DNA of 38,335 nt from Nostocaceae cyanobacterium (lineage in GTDB: Bacteria; Cyanobacteriota; Cyanobacteriia; Cyanobacteriales; Nostocaceae): the NCBI GenBank assembly GCA_030065825.1, contig JASJCY010000041.1, positions 1 through 38,335 of the forward strand. The letters run 5' to 3'. The position numbers and the translations under genes were made by a program. The notes beneath the pieces were generated by a model, which saw only the letters and a program-made list of their open reading frames with translations, had not been told where the DNA came from and made no database searches. Of the stretch, positions 7,990-16,972 are shown in pieces; within the stretch, counting starts at the first letter, position 1, and every line of letters starts with the position of its first letter.

Positions 7990-9375
7990 TTAAAGCCTGC
8001 GCTTAATTTCCTGTGCTAAATTCTCCAGAGATACTTCTATTTGTTCTCCAGTTTGTAAATTCTTCAGAGAAGACTTTTGTGCTGTAGCTTCATCAGAACC
8101 AATAATTACACAAAATTTAATTCCCTGTTTATCAGCTTGCTGGAATTGTTTACCCAAACCCCGCTTATCAAAGCTAGTCACAACATTAATACCAGCCTTT
8201 CTTAATTCTTGTGATACTTTTAAATAAAGTGGCATTAAATCTGCTTGTAAATTTACCACCATTGCCTGTGCTGGTGTGGGAGAAAGAGTATTCAAAATAC
8301 CAGCTTTAATTAAGCGACTCATTAAGCGAGTCAAACCGATGGAAATACCGACTCCCGGCATTTTTTCCCCTAGAAATACCCCCACTAATTCCTCATATCT
8401 GCCACCAGAACAAATACTACCTAAAGCTTCATGTCCAATGAGGGTTGTTTCGTAAACTGTACCTGTATAGTAATCTAAACCTCTAGCAATTGATAAATCA
8501 ACAGAGAATCTATTTTCAGCAACTCCTAAATTTCTAACTCCAGCAATAACCGTTTCTAATTCTGTCACACCCAAATTAAATTGCTGGGAATCGGGAATAT
8601 TTTGGGACAAGTGCTTGAGTTTATCTAAGACATTATCAACATTGCCATCAATTTTAATAAAATCGATAATTTGTTGTGTTACTGCAACAGAAATACCCTC
8701 TGTTTCTAAATGCTTCTTGACTTTAGCTTCCCCGACTTTTTCTAAAGTATCAACAATAGTAATACAGGTTTTAATTTTACTTTCTTCAATTCCCAAAGAC
8801 TGAAAAAACCCAGTCAAAATCTTCCGATTGTTGATGCGAATTAAGAAATCACCGATATTAATATTCTCAAATATTTCCGAGATAATAGCAGGCATTTGCG
8901 CATCATAAAGTAAACTCAATTCTCGACGCGCAACCACATCAATATCACACTGACGAAACTGACGAAAACGTCCATCTTTTGCCCGTTCTCCCCGAAATAC
9001 CACATCCATTTGATAACGGGCAAAAGGGAAAGTTAATTCATTTAAATGACGGGCAATATAAGCTGCTAGAGGCACAGTTTGGTCAAATTTTAATGCTCTT
9101 GATTCCGAACCAGTTTCCCCTGATTTTTCTTTCTCTGCTTGGCGATTTGGGGGTAGAATTGGGTCAATTCCATAAATAATGTTATCCCCTTGATTACCTT
9201 TAGCTTGTAGAACTTCTAAACGTTCCACTGCGGGGGTTTCAATGGGTGTAAATCCATAGCTTTCAAACACCCTACGAATGGTATCAAGTAAATATACTTC
9301 CAAGCGCTTTTCACCAGGAAGAAATTCGGGAAAACCACTAGGGGTAGAAAAGTTAATTTTTTCGCCTTTTGCCAT
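7990..9375 (-). CDS. hisS: Histidyl-tRNA synthetase
   Basis: Class II aminoacyl-tRNA synthetase that charges tRNA-His. With the ATG at 9375 (MAKGEKINF) it is 461 residues; an in-frame TTG four codons upstream is less likely. Motif 1 region includes ESYGFTPIETPAVE. Motif 2 is FRGERAKDGRFRQFRQCD. The histidine-specific loops are LDYYTGTVYE and GSICSGGRYEELVG, and motif 3 is GVGISIGLTRL. The C-terminal anticodon-binding domain starts near residue 365 (AMVVNLQADLMPLYLKV). Length and all motifs are complete. It is monocistronic, with repeats on both sides. Confidence 0.97.
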   Translation of the reverse strand: MAKGEKINFSTPSGFPEFLPGEKRLEVYLLDTIRRVFESYGFTPIETPAVERLEVLQAKGNQGDNIIYGIDPILPPNRQAEKEKSGETGSESRALKFDQTVPLAAYIARHLNELTFPFARYQMDVVFRGERAKDGRFRQFRQCDIDVVARRELSLLYDAQMPAIISEIFENINIGDFLIRINNRKILTGFFQSLGIEESKIKTCITIVDTLEKVGEAKVKKHLETEGISVAVTQQIIDFIKIDGNVDNVLDKLKHLSQNIPDSQQFNLGVTELETVIAGVRNLGVAENRFSVDLSIARGLDYYTGTVYETTLIGHEALGSICSGGRYEELVGVFLGEKMPGVGISIGLTRLMSRLIKAGILNTLSPTPAQAMVVNLQADLMPLYLKVSQELRKAGINVVTSFDKRGLGKQFQQADKQGIKFCVIIGSDEATAQKSSLKNLQTGEQIEVSLENLAQEIKRRL

Positions 9376-9387
9376 GTCTCTAATCAA

Positions 9388-9771
9388 TTGTGGATTTGAG
9401 ATTTTAGATTTTAGATTATTTTCAGAAAAATGACAGTAACCGTCTATAGATTTTAGATTAGAAATGGATAGTTGGGAATTGTAGACACAGATTTATCTAA
9501 GAGGTTGTTTGAAAAGTCCAAAAGGTTACTTAAAACCTCTCTTTTAACCTCTCTCCTAGTAGTCCAGAGGCTTTAGGACGCCTATTTTTCTGTTCCCCTT
9601 CCCTAGTAGGGAAGGGGTTAGGGGTTAGGTTTTTAGGGTTGTGATGTTAAACATAATACTTTTCAAACATCCTCTAAGATTCTCTAGGATTCTTACTTGA
9701 GTACAATATAAATTCCTATTCCCTATTCCCTATTCCCTACTCCCTACTCCCTACTCCCTACTCCCAATTCC
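9388..9771. other. Gap with ATTTTAGA repeats and a MITE
   Basis: Contains AGATTTTAGATT repeats (about 9400-9460), the 174-bp MITE listed next, and the start of a CCCTATT/CCCTACT heptamer array from about 9716. No gene or RNA seen. Confidence 0.7.
9501..9674. mobile_element. 174-bp MITE related to the IS at 5566
   Basis: The ends GAGGTTGTTTGAAAAGT (9501-9517) and, inverted, GAGGATGTTTGAAAAGT match the IS terminal repeats at 16-17 of 17 positions. A perfect TAA target duplication lies at 9498-9500 and 9675-9677. The interior is non-coding and holds a palindrome CCCTTCCCTAGTAGGGAAGGG. It looks like a non-autonomous derivative mobilised by that IS's transposase. Confidence 0.88.
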
Positions 9772-9812
9772 CTACTCCCTATTCCCTGTTCCCTGTTCCC
9801 TATTCCCTTCCT
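9716..9812. repeat. CCCTATT/CCCTACT heptamer array overlapping a gene end
   Basis: About twelve heptamers of CCCTATT, CCCTACT or CCCTGTT type. The array runs into the 3' end of the aldehyde dehydrogenase gene on the minus strand and encodes its last residues. Confidence 0.9.
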
Positions 9813-11232
9813 CAAATTGCGTATTAAACCACCAAGGATCATGAATCGATTTAGTTTTCACCAAAAAAGCCTTTTTGCGTAAAAACCGCATCAACGACGC
9901 TGCACCCATACGAGAACCACCCAAACCGGAGTACTTGAAGGAATTTTTCTCTCCCTCATGCATAATCGCTGTTAAGGCAGCATCATTAATACTAACAGCA
10001 CCAGCATCTATCTGTCGTGCAACTTCTAACGCTTCTGCTTCGGTTTGTGCAAATACAGCTGCACTCAATCCATAAAAAGAGTCATTAGCCAACAGCACAG
10101 CTTCCTCTACCCTCTTAAAAGGCATCACAGGCATGATAGGACCAAAAGTTTCTTCCAGCATCACCAACATGGAATGGTTAACCTCTGTCAGCACCGTTGG
10201 ACGACACCACCAACCACCACCTAATTCCTCTACTTTACCGCCACAATGGACAATTGCTCCTTTTTCTATGGCATCTTGCAAATGGCTAGCAATAATTTCT
10301 GCTTGTTTTTCAGAAATAATTGGACCAATATCGCCACTATCAGGTTTAGGATATGCAAATTTCAGACGATGAGCCTTAGTTACCAACTGATGATAAAATT
10401 TCTCAAATATTGATTCAGCGACATAAATTCGCTCAATAGACTGACAGGATTGTCCAGTATTAGCGACTGCACCCCACAATATCGCTGATGTTGTCAATTC
10501 TAAATCCGCTGATTCCAAGACGATTGCCGGGTCTTTACCCCCCAATTCCAAGAAAGCAGGGATAAAACATTTAGCAGCCACTTGTGCTACTTTTCGTCCT
10601 GTTTCTATGGTCCCAGTAAAGCATACCACATCCACATTCTCGATTAATTGAGTCCCAGTTTCCCCAGCCCCCTCGATAAAGGTAAATACCTCCCGCAATG
10701 GGGGAACAGCGTTGAGTGCTGTTAATAAGGGTGCTGTAAACCGGGGAGCAATTTCACTAGGCTTAATGACTACAGCACACCCAGCTAACAGCGCAGGTAT
10801 AGCATCAATTGTAGACAACAGTAGGGGAAAATTCCAAGGGCTAATTATTCCTACTAAGGGATAAGGTACAAATGTGTGTTGTAGTTGAATAAAGGGTACT
10901 TCCGTCTCTCTGGCTGTGTGTTTCAGTAAGTTGGGTGCTAACCGACACCAACGGTCTATTGTTGAAAGGAAAGTATCGATTTCTAGTATAGATATTGACA
11001 ATCTTCCAGTGTCTGCAACTAAAGCTTGTGTAAGTTTTTCCCGTCCAGCAATAATGGCTTCTTTCCACTGCTGTAAAGCGTTAATTCGTCCTTCTAAACC
11101 CAACTGCAACCAGTTTTTTTGTGCCCTGCGTAAGCGATGACACAACTGTGCCAACAGTTTTGGTGGTGGCGGTATAATTACGTAGTCATACTTACCTGTG
11201 CGGGGGTTGCGAATTTCTATCGGTTGAGACAT
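9772..11232 (-). CDS. Aldehyde dehydrogenase family protein
   Basis: NAD(P)+-dependent oxidation of an aldehyde to an acid. The 486 residues contain the Rossmann region (GIISPWNFPLLLS near 128, VIKPSE near 155), glycine loop GAGETGTQL, general base Glu229 in FLELGGKDP and catalytic Cys263 in NTGQSCQSIER. The C-terminal oligomerisation region is present (KYSGLGGSRMG, about 440). It resembles class 3/coniferyl-type cyanobacterial ALDHs; the substrate is unknown. The last 12 or so residues (EEGNREQGTGNRE) are encoded by the heptamer array and are not part of the fold. It is the last gene of the minus-strand cluster, 571 bases from the GH1 gene, so cotranscription is uncertain. Confidence 0.93.
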   Translation of the reverse strand: MSQPIEIRNPRTGKYDYVIIPPPPKLLAQLCHRLRRAQKNWLQLGLEGRINALQQWKEAIIAGREKLTQALVADTGRLSISILEIDTFLSTIDRWCRLAPNLLKHTARETEVPFIQLQHTFVPYPLVGIISPWNFPLLLSTIDAIPALLAGCAVVIKPSEIAPRFTAPLLTALNAVPPLREVFTFIEGAGETGTQLIENVDVVCFTGTIETGRKVAQVAAKCFIPAFLELGGKDPAIVLESADLELTTSAILWGAVANTGQSCQSIERIYVAESIFEKFYHQLVTKAHRLKFAYPKPDSGDIGPIISEKQAEIIASHLQDAIEKGAIVHCGGKVEELGGGWWCRPTVLTEVNHSMLVMLEETFGPIMPVMPFKRVEEAVLLANDSFYGLSAAVFAQTEAEALEVARQIDAGAVSINDAALTAIMHEGEKNSFKYSGLGGSRMGAASLMRFLRKKAFLVKTKSIHDPWWFNTQFEEGNREQGTGNRE

Positions 11233-11803
11233 GAAGTTAGATCACCCCCGGTTAAGCAGTTAATCAACAATGACCTATGTTTACCATTATGCGATCACCG
11301 TTGTCACTAGAATTAGGGAATAGGGAATAGGGAATGGGGAATAGGGGATATAAAAGCGATCGCATTACTAACCTAGTTTCTTGGGGTAAAAGTCGATATC
11401 ATACCTTGCAAAAGCGATGACATCAGAAACTGGTTTGTTTGGGTAAAAGTCGAAAATTATCCTACTTTGCAAAAGCGATGACATCAGAAACTGGGTTTGT
11501 TTGGGTAAAAGTCGAAAATTATCCTACTTTGCAAAAGCGATGACATCAGAAACCGGGTTTGTTTGAGTAAAAGTCGAAAATTATCCTACCTTCCAAACAA
11601 CAAACCCGGTTTCTTGGACTATTTAACTAAAAGTGATCGCATTATTAACCAAGTTTCTTGAGATAAAAGTCGAAAATTATCCTACCTTGCAAAAGCGATG
11701 ACATCAGAAACCGAGTTTGTTTGAGTAAAAGTCGAAAATTATCCTACCTTGCAAACAACAAACCCGGTTTCTCGAACTCTTTAACTGATAACTGATAACT
11801 GAT
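11233..11803. repeat. Gap with about 61-bp direct repeats and AAACCGGGTTT hairpins
   Basis: A unit starting GCAAAAGCGATGACATCAGA recurs at 11408, 11469, 11531 and 11689; each copy is followed by AAAAGTCGAAAATTATCCTA. AAACCGGGTTTGTTT pairs with AAACAACAAACCCGGTTTC (11591-11613 and 11752-11772), giving long hairpins. A GGGAATA heptamer run lies at 11316-11346. There are no leader, conserved 28-37-bp repeats or unique spacers, so this is not CRISPR. Confidence 0.85.
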
Positions 11804-13987
11804 TTAAACGCTGCGTTGCTGTATAATCTCCTTGTAAGTAGCTTGGGCAGCTGTGGGATAACGCTTCAATTCGGGGTCTGTATCTAGGTCAATGTGGTAT
11901 AAACCAAAGTCACTATCATCGTTAAAAGCATGACCCCATTCGCGGTTAGAAGTGATACACCAACAAACATAACCTACAACCTTGACACCGTCATTTACAG
12001 CACGTTGTATTTCCCCAATATGCTTACGGATGTAATCTTCCCTTGTTACTCCATCTGCTTCTTTAACACAGCCGTTCTCCACAATCAAAATTTCTTTGTC
12101 TGGAAACAACTTAGCATGGAATTTGAACATATTGTACAGTACTCCCGACCACACCGGAGCATTCCCAAAACGACCTATAGCTGCATCCCATAATTGTTGG
12201 ATGTTATTGAAGCTGAATTTCTCAATACCCCAATAGTAGTCAAAACCTACAAAATCCATTTGTCCGACACAGTCTTTTGGACAGAGAAATGTCGGTAATT
12301 TTCCAGCCATACCCAAGTACCACCAGTTACTGCTGAGGAAAGAAGACAGAATACTAAAAGTCTTGAGCATGGGGTCAAAAATGCGTACAATGGAACGCAG
12401 TAGAGGCAAGCGTTCTTTAGTGGTTGCAGGACGAAACTCTACCTTGTTGGGGTCACCGAAAATCTCTTTTGCTATAGCCCTAGCTAAATCAATTTCTAAG
12501 CCGCTAAATTCCCCTGTTTGCGGGTCTTTGTAACCAAAACCAGGTACATTATCCTTGACAGCTACAATTAGACGACCCCGTTTTCTCACTCGACGCAATA
12601 AGTGGGAAGAAATAGGCAAAGCAAACCCCAATTTTCTACCACTAATTTCATCTAAAGTAAAGCGTCTACCGATACGAGGATATTCAGGTAATGGTTGTCC
12701 AGGAAAGTGTTTTTTATAACTTTCTGCCCAAGATCCAGATTCCTTGAATTTACGGACTGCTATATCTACAGCATTTAATAAAGCGCGATCGCCTTTAGTA
12801 ACTGCTGCACCGTAGGGTTCTGTTGTCAATCTCTCTTCTAGGAGTCGATATTGTCCCGGATGCTGTTTTATGCTTCCTAGGAGAATGGCATCATCAGCTA
12901 GAATAGCATCTACCTGTTCATAATCTAATGCTTTGAGAGCATCTTCATAGTGTGTAAACACCTTGACTTTGGTATTGGGAAGCAAAGTATAAACATTGGT
13001 TTGTGAGGTAGAACTTGCAACCACTGCAACGGTTTTATCTTCAAAATCAGCAAGTTGTTGAATTGGACTAGATGATTTTACCAATAGGGTTTCAGCTGCT
13101 ACATAGTATGCCTCAGAGAATGATACCTGATGTTCTCGCTTTGGGGTTACCGTCAGGTTAGCGATTACCACATCTACCTTTCCTTTCTCCAGTAAAGCAC
13201 GTTCGGTGAACCTTTTTCCTTGGTTAATTAAATCTTCCTTGCTGCGGAGATTAGTAACATTGCGATCCACCAATTTTTGCAGCCATAGGGGTAAACCCAA
13301 CAACATCGGATTTGCTCCCACCTTAGCATCTGGATTGGATTCTTTAATAATAGCTCTAGCCTTGGTATGTGCCACAAACAAATTGCGCATCAAATCTCCG
13401 ACTGCAGCCATTTGTTCTGACATCGATGCACCCCTGGGTAGACCTGGAGGCATAAAATAAAACTTTTCCCACCAAGGTTTTACGTAGCCATAAATCAGTT
13501 GACTGGGTTCATTAAAAGTAATCCAGTACTGTGCTAAATTACCTAAACGTTTAGCAACTTCTGTTGCATAATTAGCGAAAATTTGAGGAAAATTTTCACC
13601 AGTTAAACCACCCCGTGCTTCCACATGAATAGGATGGGTAAAATGGTGTAAAGTAACAATGGGTTCCATGTCATGGGAACGGATAGTTTCAATGACTTGA
13701 CGATAGTGGTCGAAAGCTTCTTCATTCCACTCATCGGGTTTTGGTTCCACTCGTGACCAAGCTATAGAAATGCGAAACATTTTGCAACCCATAGACTTGG
13801 CTAAAGCAATATCTTCTGGATAGCGGTTCCAAAAATCTGTTGCTTTACCTCTTGGAGTCAAATCCGGACGAGTTTCCCAGACATCTCGAATATCTTCAAA
13901 TTTTGCTTCGTAAGCTTCAACTTGGTGGTCTGCGGTAGCAACACCAAACATAAAATCATCAGGTAAAGGTGCAAGAGTTTTTTTCAT
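11804..13987 (-). CDS. GH1 glycosidase with an inserted, circularly permuted solute-binding domain
   Basis: A 727-residue chimera. Residues 1-240 are the first half of a glycoside hydrolase family 1 barrel: FMFGVATADHQ (Gln22), LHHFTHP (His115) and acid/base Glu160 in YWITFNEP. Residues 535-727 are the second half: DFVGFDYYW (about 578) and nucleophile Glu637 in LIVENG. Between them lies a type II binding fold (SBP_bac_3-like) in permuted order. The normally later part comes first, at about 268-428 (GKVDVVIANLTVTPKREHQV, with Arg284 at the usual carboxylate-binding position; ADDAILL; EPYGAAVTKGD; ESYKKHF). A basic linker (about 429-470) follows, and then the normally N-terminal part at about 471-533 (GRLIVAVKDNVPGFGYKDP, GLEIDLARAIAKE). 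There is no signal peptide, so it is probably cytosolic. AAGGAAG lies seven bases before the ATG. Ligand and glycoside substrate are unknown. Confidence 0.88.
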   Translation of the reverse strand: MKKTLAPLPDDFMFGVATADHQVEAYEAKFEDIRDVWETRPDLTPRGKATDFWNRYPEDIALAKSMGCKMFRISIAWSRVEPKPDEWNEEAFDHYRQVIETIRSHDMEPIVTLHHFTHPIHVEARGGLTGENFPQIFANYATEVAKRLGNLAQYWITFNEPSQLIYGYVKPWWEKFYFMPPGLPRGASMSEQMAAVGDLMRNLFVAHTKARAIIKESNPDAKVGANPMLLGLPLWLQKLVDRNVTNLRSKEDLINQGKRFTERALLEKGKVDVVIANLTVTPKREHQVSFSEAYYVAAETLLVKSSSPIQQLADFEDKTVAVVASSTSQTNVYTLLPNTKVKVFTHYEDALKALDYEQVDAILADDAILLGSIKQHPGQYRLLEERLTTEPYGAAVTKGDRALLNAVDIAVRKFKESGSWAESYKKHFPGQPLPEYPRIGRRFTLDEISGRKLGFALPISSHLLRRVRKRGRLIVAVKDNVPGFGYKDPQTGEFSGLEIDLARAIAKEIFGDPNKVEFRPATTKERLPLLRSIVRIFDPMLKTFSILSSFLSSNWWYLGMAGKLPTFLCPKDCVGQMDFVGFDYYWGIEKFSFNNIQQLWDAAIGRFGNAPVWSGVLYNMFKFHAKLFPDKEILIVENGCVKEADGVTREDYIRKHIGEIQRAVNDGVKVVGYVCWCITSNREWGHAFNDDSDFGLYHIDLDTDPELKRYPTAAQATYKEIIQQRSV

Positions 13988-14519
13988 CTTAAAACTTCCT
14001 TTTCAAATTAGAAAGAAACCAGATTTTTCATCAACAAAGTAGGAGAATATTGATAATCCGGCTATATCATCCAGTTTCTCGGTTTTTCATCAAGTCATAT
14101 CTTGCAGCATTTTCAACAAGCATAGAGAAAGCGAGGCAGCGCGTTGGTCGGGTTCCCCGACTTAAAGCGACTGCCGGGGTTTATAAACCCAAAATTAAGG
14201 TTTTGACAGGTCAATATTCTAAATAAACCCGGTTTCTGACCCGGGTGCAAGATGTGTGTCAACAAAGTAGGAGAACATTGATAATCTAGCTATATAAATC
14301 CGGTTTCTCGGTGTCTCATCAACAAAGTAGGAAAACATTGATAATCCGGCTATATTATCCAGTTTCTCGGTTTTTCATCAACAAAGTAGGAAAACATGAA
14401 AACATTTATAATCCGGCTATATAAATCCGGAAAATAAACCGGGTTTATTAGGAATAATTATCTATCTATTAAAACCCTGATTTTTTGTTAATAAACCCGG
14501 TTGATTATCAACAAATTTC
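13988..14519. repeat. Gap with about 59-bp repeats and CCGGTTT palindromes
   Basis: A unit beginning TCAACAAAGTAGGA and ending CCGGCTATAT...CCAGTTTCTCGG occurs at about 14030, 14259, 14318 and 14377. The middle (14090-14255: TCATATCTTGCA...TTTTGACAGGTCAATATTCT...AAACCCGG) recurs in altered form at about 35910-36015. A diverged unit lies at about 20215-20270. No gene seen. Confidence 0.8.
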
Positions 14520-15647
14520 TTAATTAACTGGTGTGGTTAGGAAAACAGATGGAGAACGATATTTGTTCAAAAATTGTAAGAGTCTGGGGAAAATATCAAC
14601 GTGGACATTTTTACCCATAAAAACATCTTGGTGACCATAACCAGGAAATACATGAAGTTCATGTCTACCGGGTACAATTTTCTCTAATCTTTGGTGACAG
14701 ACAATATTAGAATCAGTAAAAACCTGATTATTATCCCCAGTCATAAATAGGATGGGAGTTTCGATTTCCTGCCCATACTCAAAGTAGTTATTGGGTAAGC
14801 GGTCATACTTAGGATTCTTTGGCTCAAATTTAACCGCTGTATTATTGGCTTTGACCATTTTAAGTACATGTCGGTAATAGTGCAAACCATTACCACCGTA
14901 TAAGTCAGCACCGCGACGATGGGTAACTTCATGGAGATTTTCGTGGCTATACAAAGCAGGCCATCCAGTTCCCCACATTACGCTTAACATATGACAAGAA
15001 GGCTCATCACATTCATGGTGAAACGCTGATACAGCCTTAGAGAAGATTTTACCCTTGGTAATACCTGGGTCTTCACTCCATCGGGGATTTAAATAAGGAA
15101 TTCCTAATACATATTCTACCAAAAAAGGAGCGAAAGTTAATTTTACTTGCGACCATTTAGGTATACGTGGTGTTAACGCCACACTATTAGCAATAACACT
15201 AGTAATATCTGTTACCGTTTTGGCAAACAGACTCATGGTGAAAGATGCAGAACCCAAACAATGACAAATAACATGGATACGACGGTTTCCTATATGTTCG
15301 CGCATTTTGGCGATCGCTGCGGGATGGTCGAACAGTGCGATATCATCCATGTTGTAGCGATGCATTTGCAGGTTATAGGAGTGTCTATTACTCATCCGGT
15401 AGTCTAATGTCCAAACATCTGTTAACCCGTTATCTAATAGGTATTGCACCAGGTTGTAATGTTCGGGCATGATAAACATATCGGTGGATGTAGTCAAACC
15501 GTGAATAATTAGAACTACATCATCACACTCAGCACGTTGAAATCTTTGCAAACTTAATCCAAGTTTATCTTCAGTGGAAAATTGATGTGTGGAAATTTCG
15601 GCATTTTGTACACCTTCTAGGGTATAAAGTGCTATTTCGCGTTCCAT
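14520..15647 (-). CDS. Alpha/beta hydrolase with a cysteine nucleophile elbow
   Basis: 375-residue alpha/beta hydrolase. The oxyanion strand is VVLIIHGLTTS (about 44-54). The nucleophile elbow reads ICHCLGSAS, placing Cys130 where serine usually sits, as in dienelactone hydrolases and in a hydrolase group linked to cholesterol-oxidase-like GMC proteins. The acid is probably Asp in MTGDNNQVF, and the base is His in PGYGHQDVF. No signal peptide. In some actinobacteria a similar hydrolase is fused to the C-terminus of long GMC oxidoreductases; here the two are separate genes of one strand, which supports joint function. GAGG precedes the ATG. Substrate unknown; an ester, thioester or lactone is plausible. 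Confidence 0.82.
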   Translation of the reverse strand: MEREIALYTLEGVQNAEISTHQFSTEDKLGLSLQRFQRAECDDVVLIIHGLTTSTDMFIMPEHYNLVQYLLDNGLTDVWTLDYRMSNRHSYNLQMHRYNMDDIALFDHPAAIAKMREHIGNRRIHVICHCLGSASFTMSLFAKTVTDITSVIANSVALTPRIPKWSQVKLTFAPFLVEYVLGIPYLNPRWSEDPGITKGKIFSKAVSAFHHECDEPSCHMLSVMWGTGWPALYSHENLHEVTHRRGADLYGGNGLHYYRHVLKMVKANNTAVKFEPKNPKYDRLPNNYFEYGQEIETPILFMTGDNNQVFTDSNIVCHQRLEKIVPGRHELHVFPGYGHQDVFMGKNVHVDIFPRLLQFLNKYRSPSVFLTTPVN

Positions 15648-16018
15648 GATTTACCTCATTCGTTATTTGTTATTTGTTATTTGTCATTGGTCATTTGTCA
15701 TTTGTCATTTATTATTGGTCATTTGTCATTTGTATTTAGTACTCCTAATTTTTAACTTCTGGACGTAAGTTTTGCGTTCCTACAAACTCCTAATTTTTAA
15801 CTTATGGGCGCAAGCATTGCGCTCCTACTAATTCCTAATTTCTAACTTATGGGCGCAAGCATTGCGCTCCTACTAATTCCTAATTTTTAACTTCTGGACG
15901 TAAGTTTTGCGTTCCTACAAACTCCTAATTTTTAACTTATAGGCGCAGTTTTGCGTCCCTACAAATTCATAATTTATAATTATTGGGCGCAAGCATTGCG
16001 CCCCTACAAATTCATAAT
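15648..16018. repeat. Heptamers and six tandem 45-bp hairpin units
   Basis: TTTGTCATTGGTCA-type heptamers fill 15660-15735. From 15741 to 16009 a 45-base unit (ACTCCTAATTTTTAACTT, then GGGCGCAAGCATTGCGCTCC, then TACTA) is repeated six times. Each unit carries an inverted repeat, and substitutions in one arm are often matched in the other (GGACGTAA..TTGCGTTCC against GGGCGCAA..TTGCGCTCC). The last partial unit supplies the stop codon of the next gene. Confidence 0.9.
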
Positions 16019-16972
16019 TCATAATTCTTGTAACCCCATTTCTCTAGTAACAACTGGCTGATAACCTAATTCTCTTTTAATTTTAGCAATGTTATACTTT
16101 CTCGGCATGGCTACAAAAGATAACTCAAACCTATAAAGAGGAGGAATACCTTTAATACCAAATAATTTCCAAATAAATTCAATGGCTGTCGCTAAAGGTT
16201 TAGCAATAAAACTAGGAATATTCTTATTAGGAGGAGTTACACCTTGAATTTTTAACACTTGAGTAAAGTAATCTTTGACAGTTATTGGTTCATCATCAGT
16301 AACCATGTAAACCTGCTTATCATTGCCTTTTACACATGCTAAACATATAGCTTCCACCAAATTATCAACATGGACAGTTTCAATCACACACTGACCATTA
16401 TCTACCCACATGAATTGACCAGATTTTACCTTTTCTACCAATTTCTGAGGAGTTTTATCACCTGTACCCCAAATATAAGTAGGACGCAGGATAATACATT
16501 TCATATCTGTGGTAAAACTCAAAATTTCCTGTTCTGCTAATTTCTTCGCTTTTCCATAATAGGAATTTGGTTCATCTGGATAAGGAAAACTTTCATCTAT
16601 ATTCACCAAAGGATTCACATCTTGTAAAACCGATTCAGAACTAATATAGATAAATCTCTTCACATGCATTTTACTAGAACTCATCAACAAGTTCTTAGTT
16701 GCCAAAGTAATTTCATTTTCAAACTTTGACCAAACTCCCCAAAATTCCACAGGTGCAGCACAATGAATTACCACATCATATCCCTGCAATTCATTTTCCC
16801 ATTCTCCAACATTTTCTAGAGAACCCCTAACAACCTCCGCACCTAATTTTTCAATTTTTTCTCCTGAAGAATTCGACCTTGCTAAACCCCCAACAAAATT
16901 CCCATCATCAATCAAACGTTTAATCAATCTTTGACCAAGAAAACCAGAACCACCAGTGACAAAAATCCTCAT
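16019..16972 (-). CDS. NAD(P)-dependent epimerase/3beta-hydroxysteroid dehydrogenase-like SDR
   Basis: Extended short-chain dehydrogenase of 317 residues. The N-terminal nucleotide-binding motif is TGGSGFLGQRL (about 6-16), followed by DVVIHCAAPVEFWG. The active-site Ser is in YISSESV, and YYGKAKKLAEQ gives the Tyr-x-x-x-Lys pair. ILRPTYIWGTGD is typical of the 3beta-HSD/sterol-4-carboxylate dehydrogenase branch, as is the late hydrophobic region with IPSFIAKPLATAIEFIWKLF. It probably oxidises or reduces a hydroxyl/keto group on a lipophilic substrate; which one is unknown. GAGGTG lies five bases upstream of the ATG. The stop codon falls within ATTCATA repeats, so the true family C-terminus may be trimmed. 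Confidence 0.85.
   Translation of the reverse strand: MRIFVTGGSGFLGQRLIKRLIDDGNFVGGLARSNSSGEKIEKLGAEVVRGSLENVGEWENELQGYDVVIHCAAPVEFWGVWSKFENEITLATKNLLMSSSKMHVKRFIYISSESVLQDVNPLVNIDESFPYPDEPNSYYGKAKKLAEQEILSFTTDMKCIILRPTYIWGTGDKTPQKLVEKVKSGQFMWVDNGQCVIETVHVDNLVEAICLACVKGNDKQVYMVTDDEPITVKDYFTQVLKIQGVTPPNKNIPSFIAKPLATAIEFIWKLFGIKGIPPLYRFELSFVAMPRKYNIAKIKRELGYQPVVTREMGLQEL

Noticed and set aside
11340-11790. Regularly spaced repeats that might be a CRISPR array
   Set aside because: Units are about 61 bp with no unique spacers; the whole unit is repeated, and no cas genes are nearby.
15741-16009. 45-bp regular array as CRISPR
   Set aside because: Directly abutting units without spacers.
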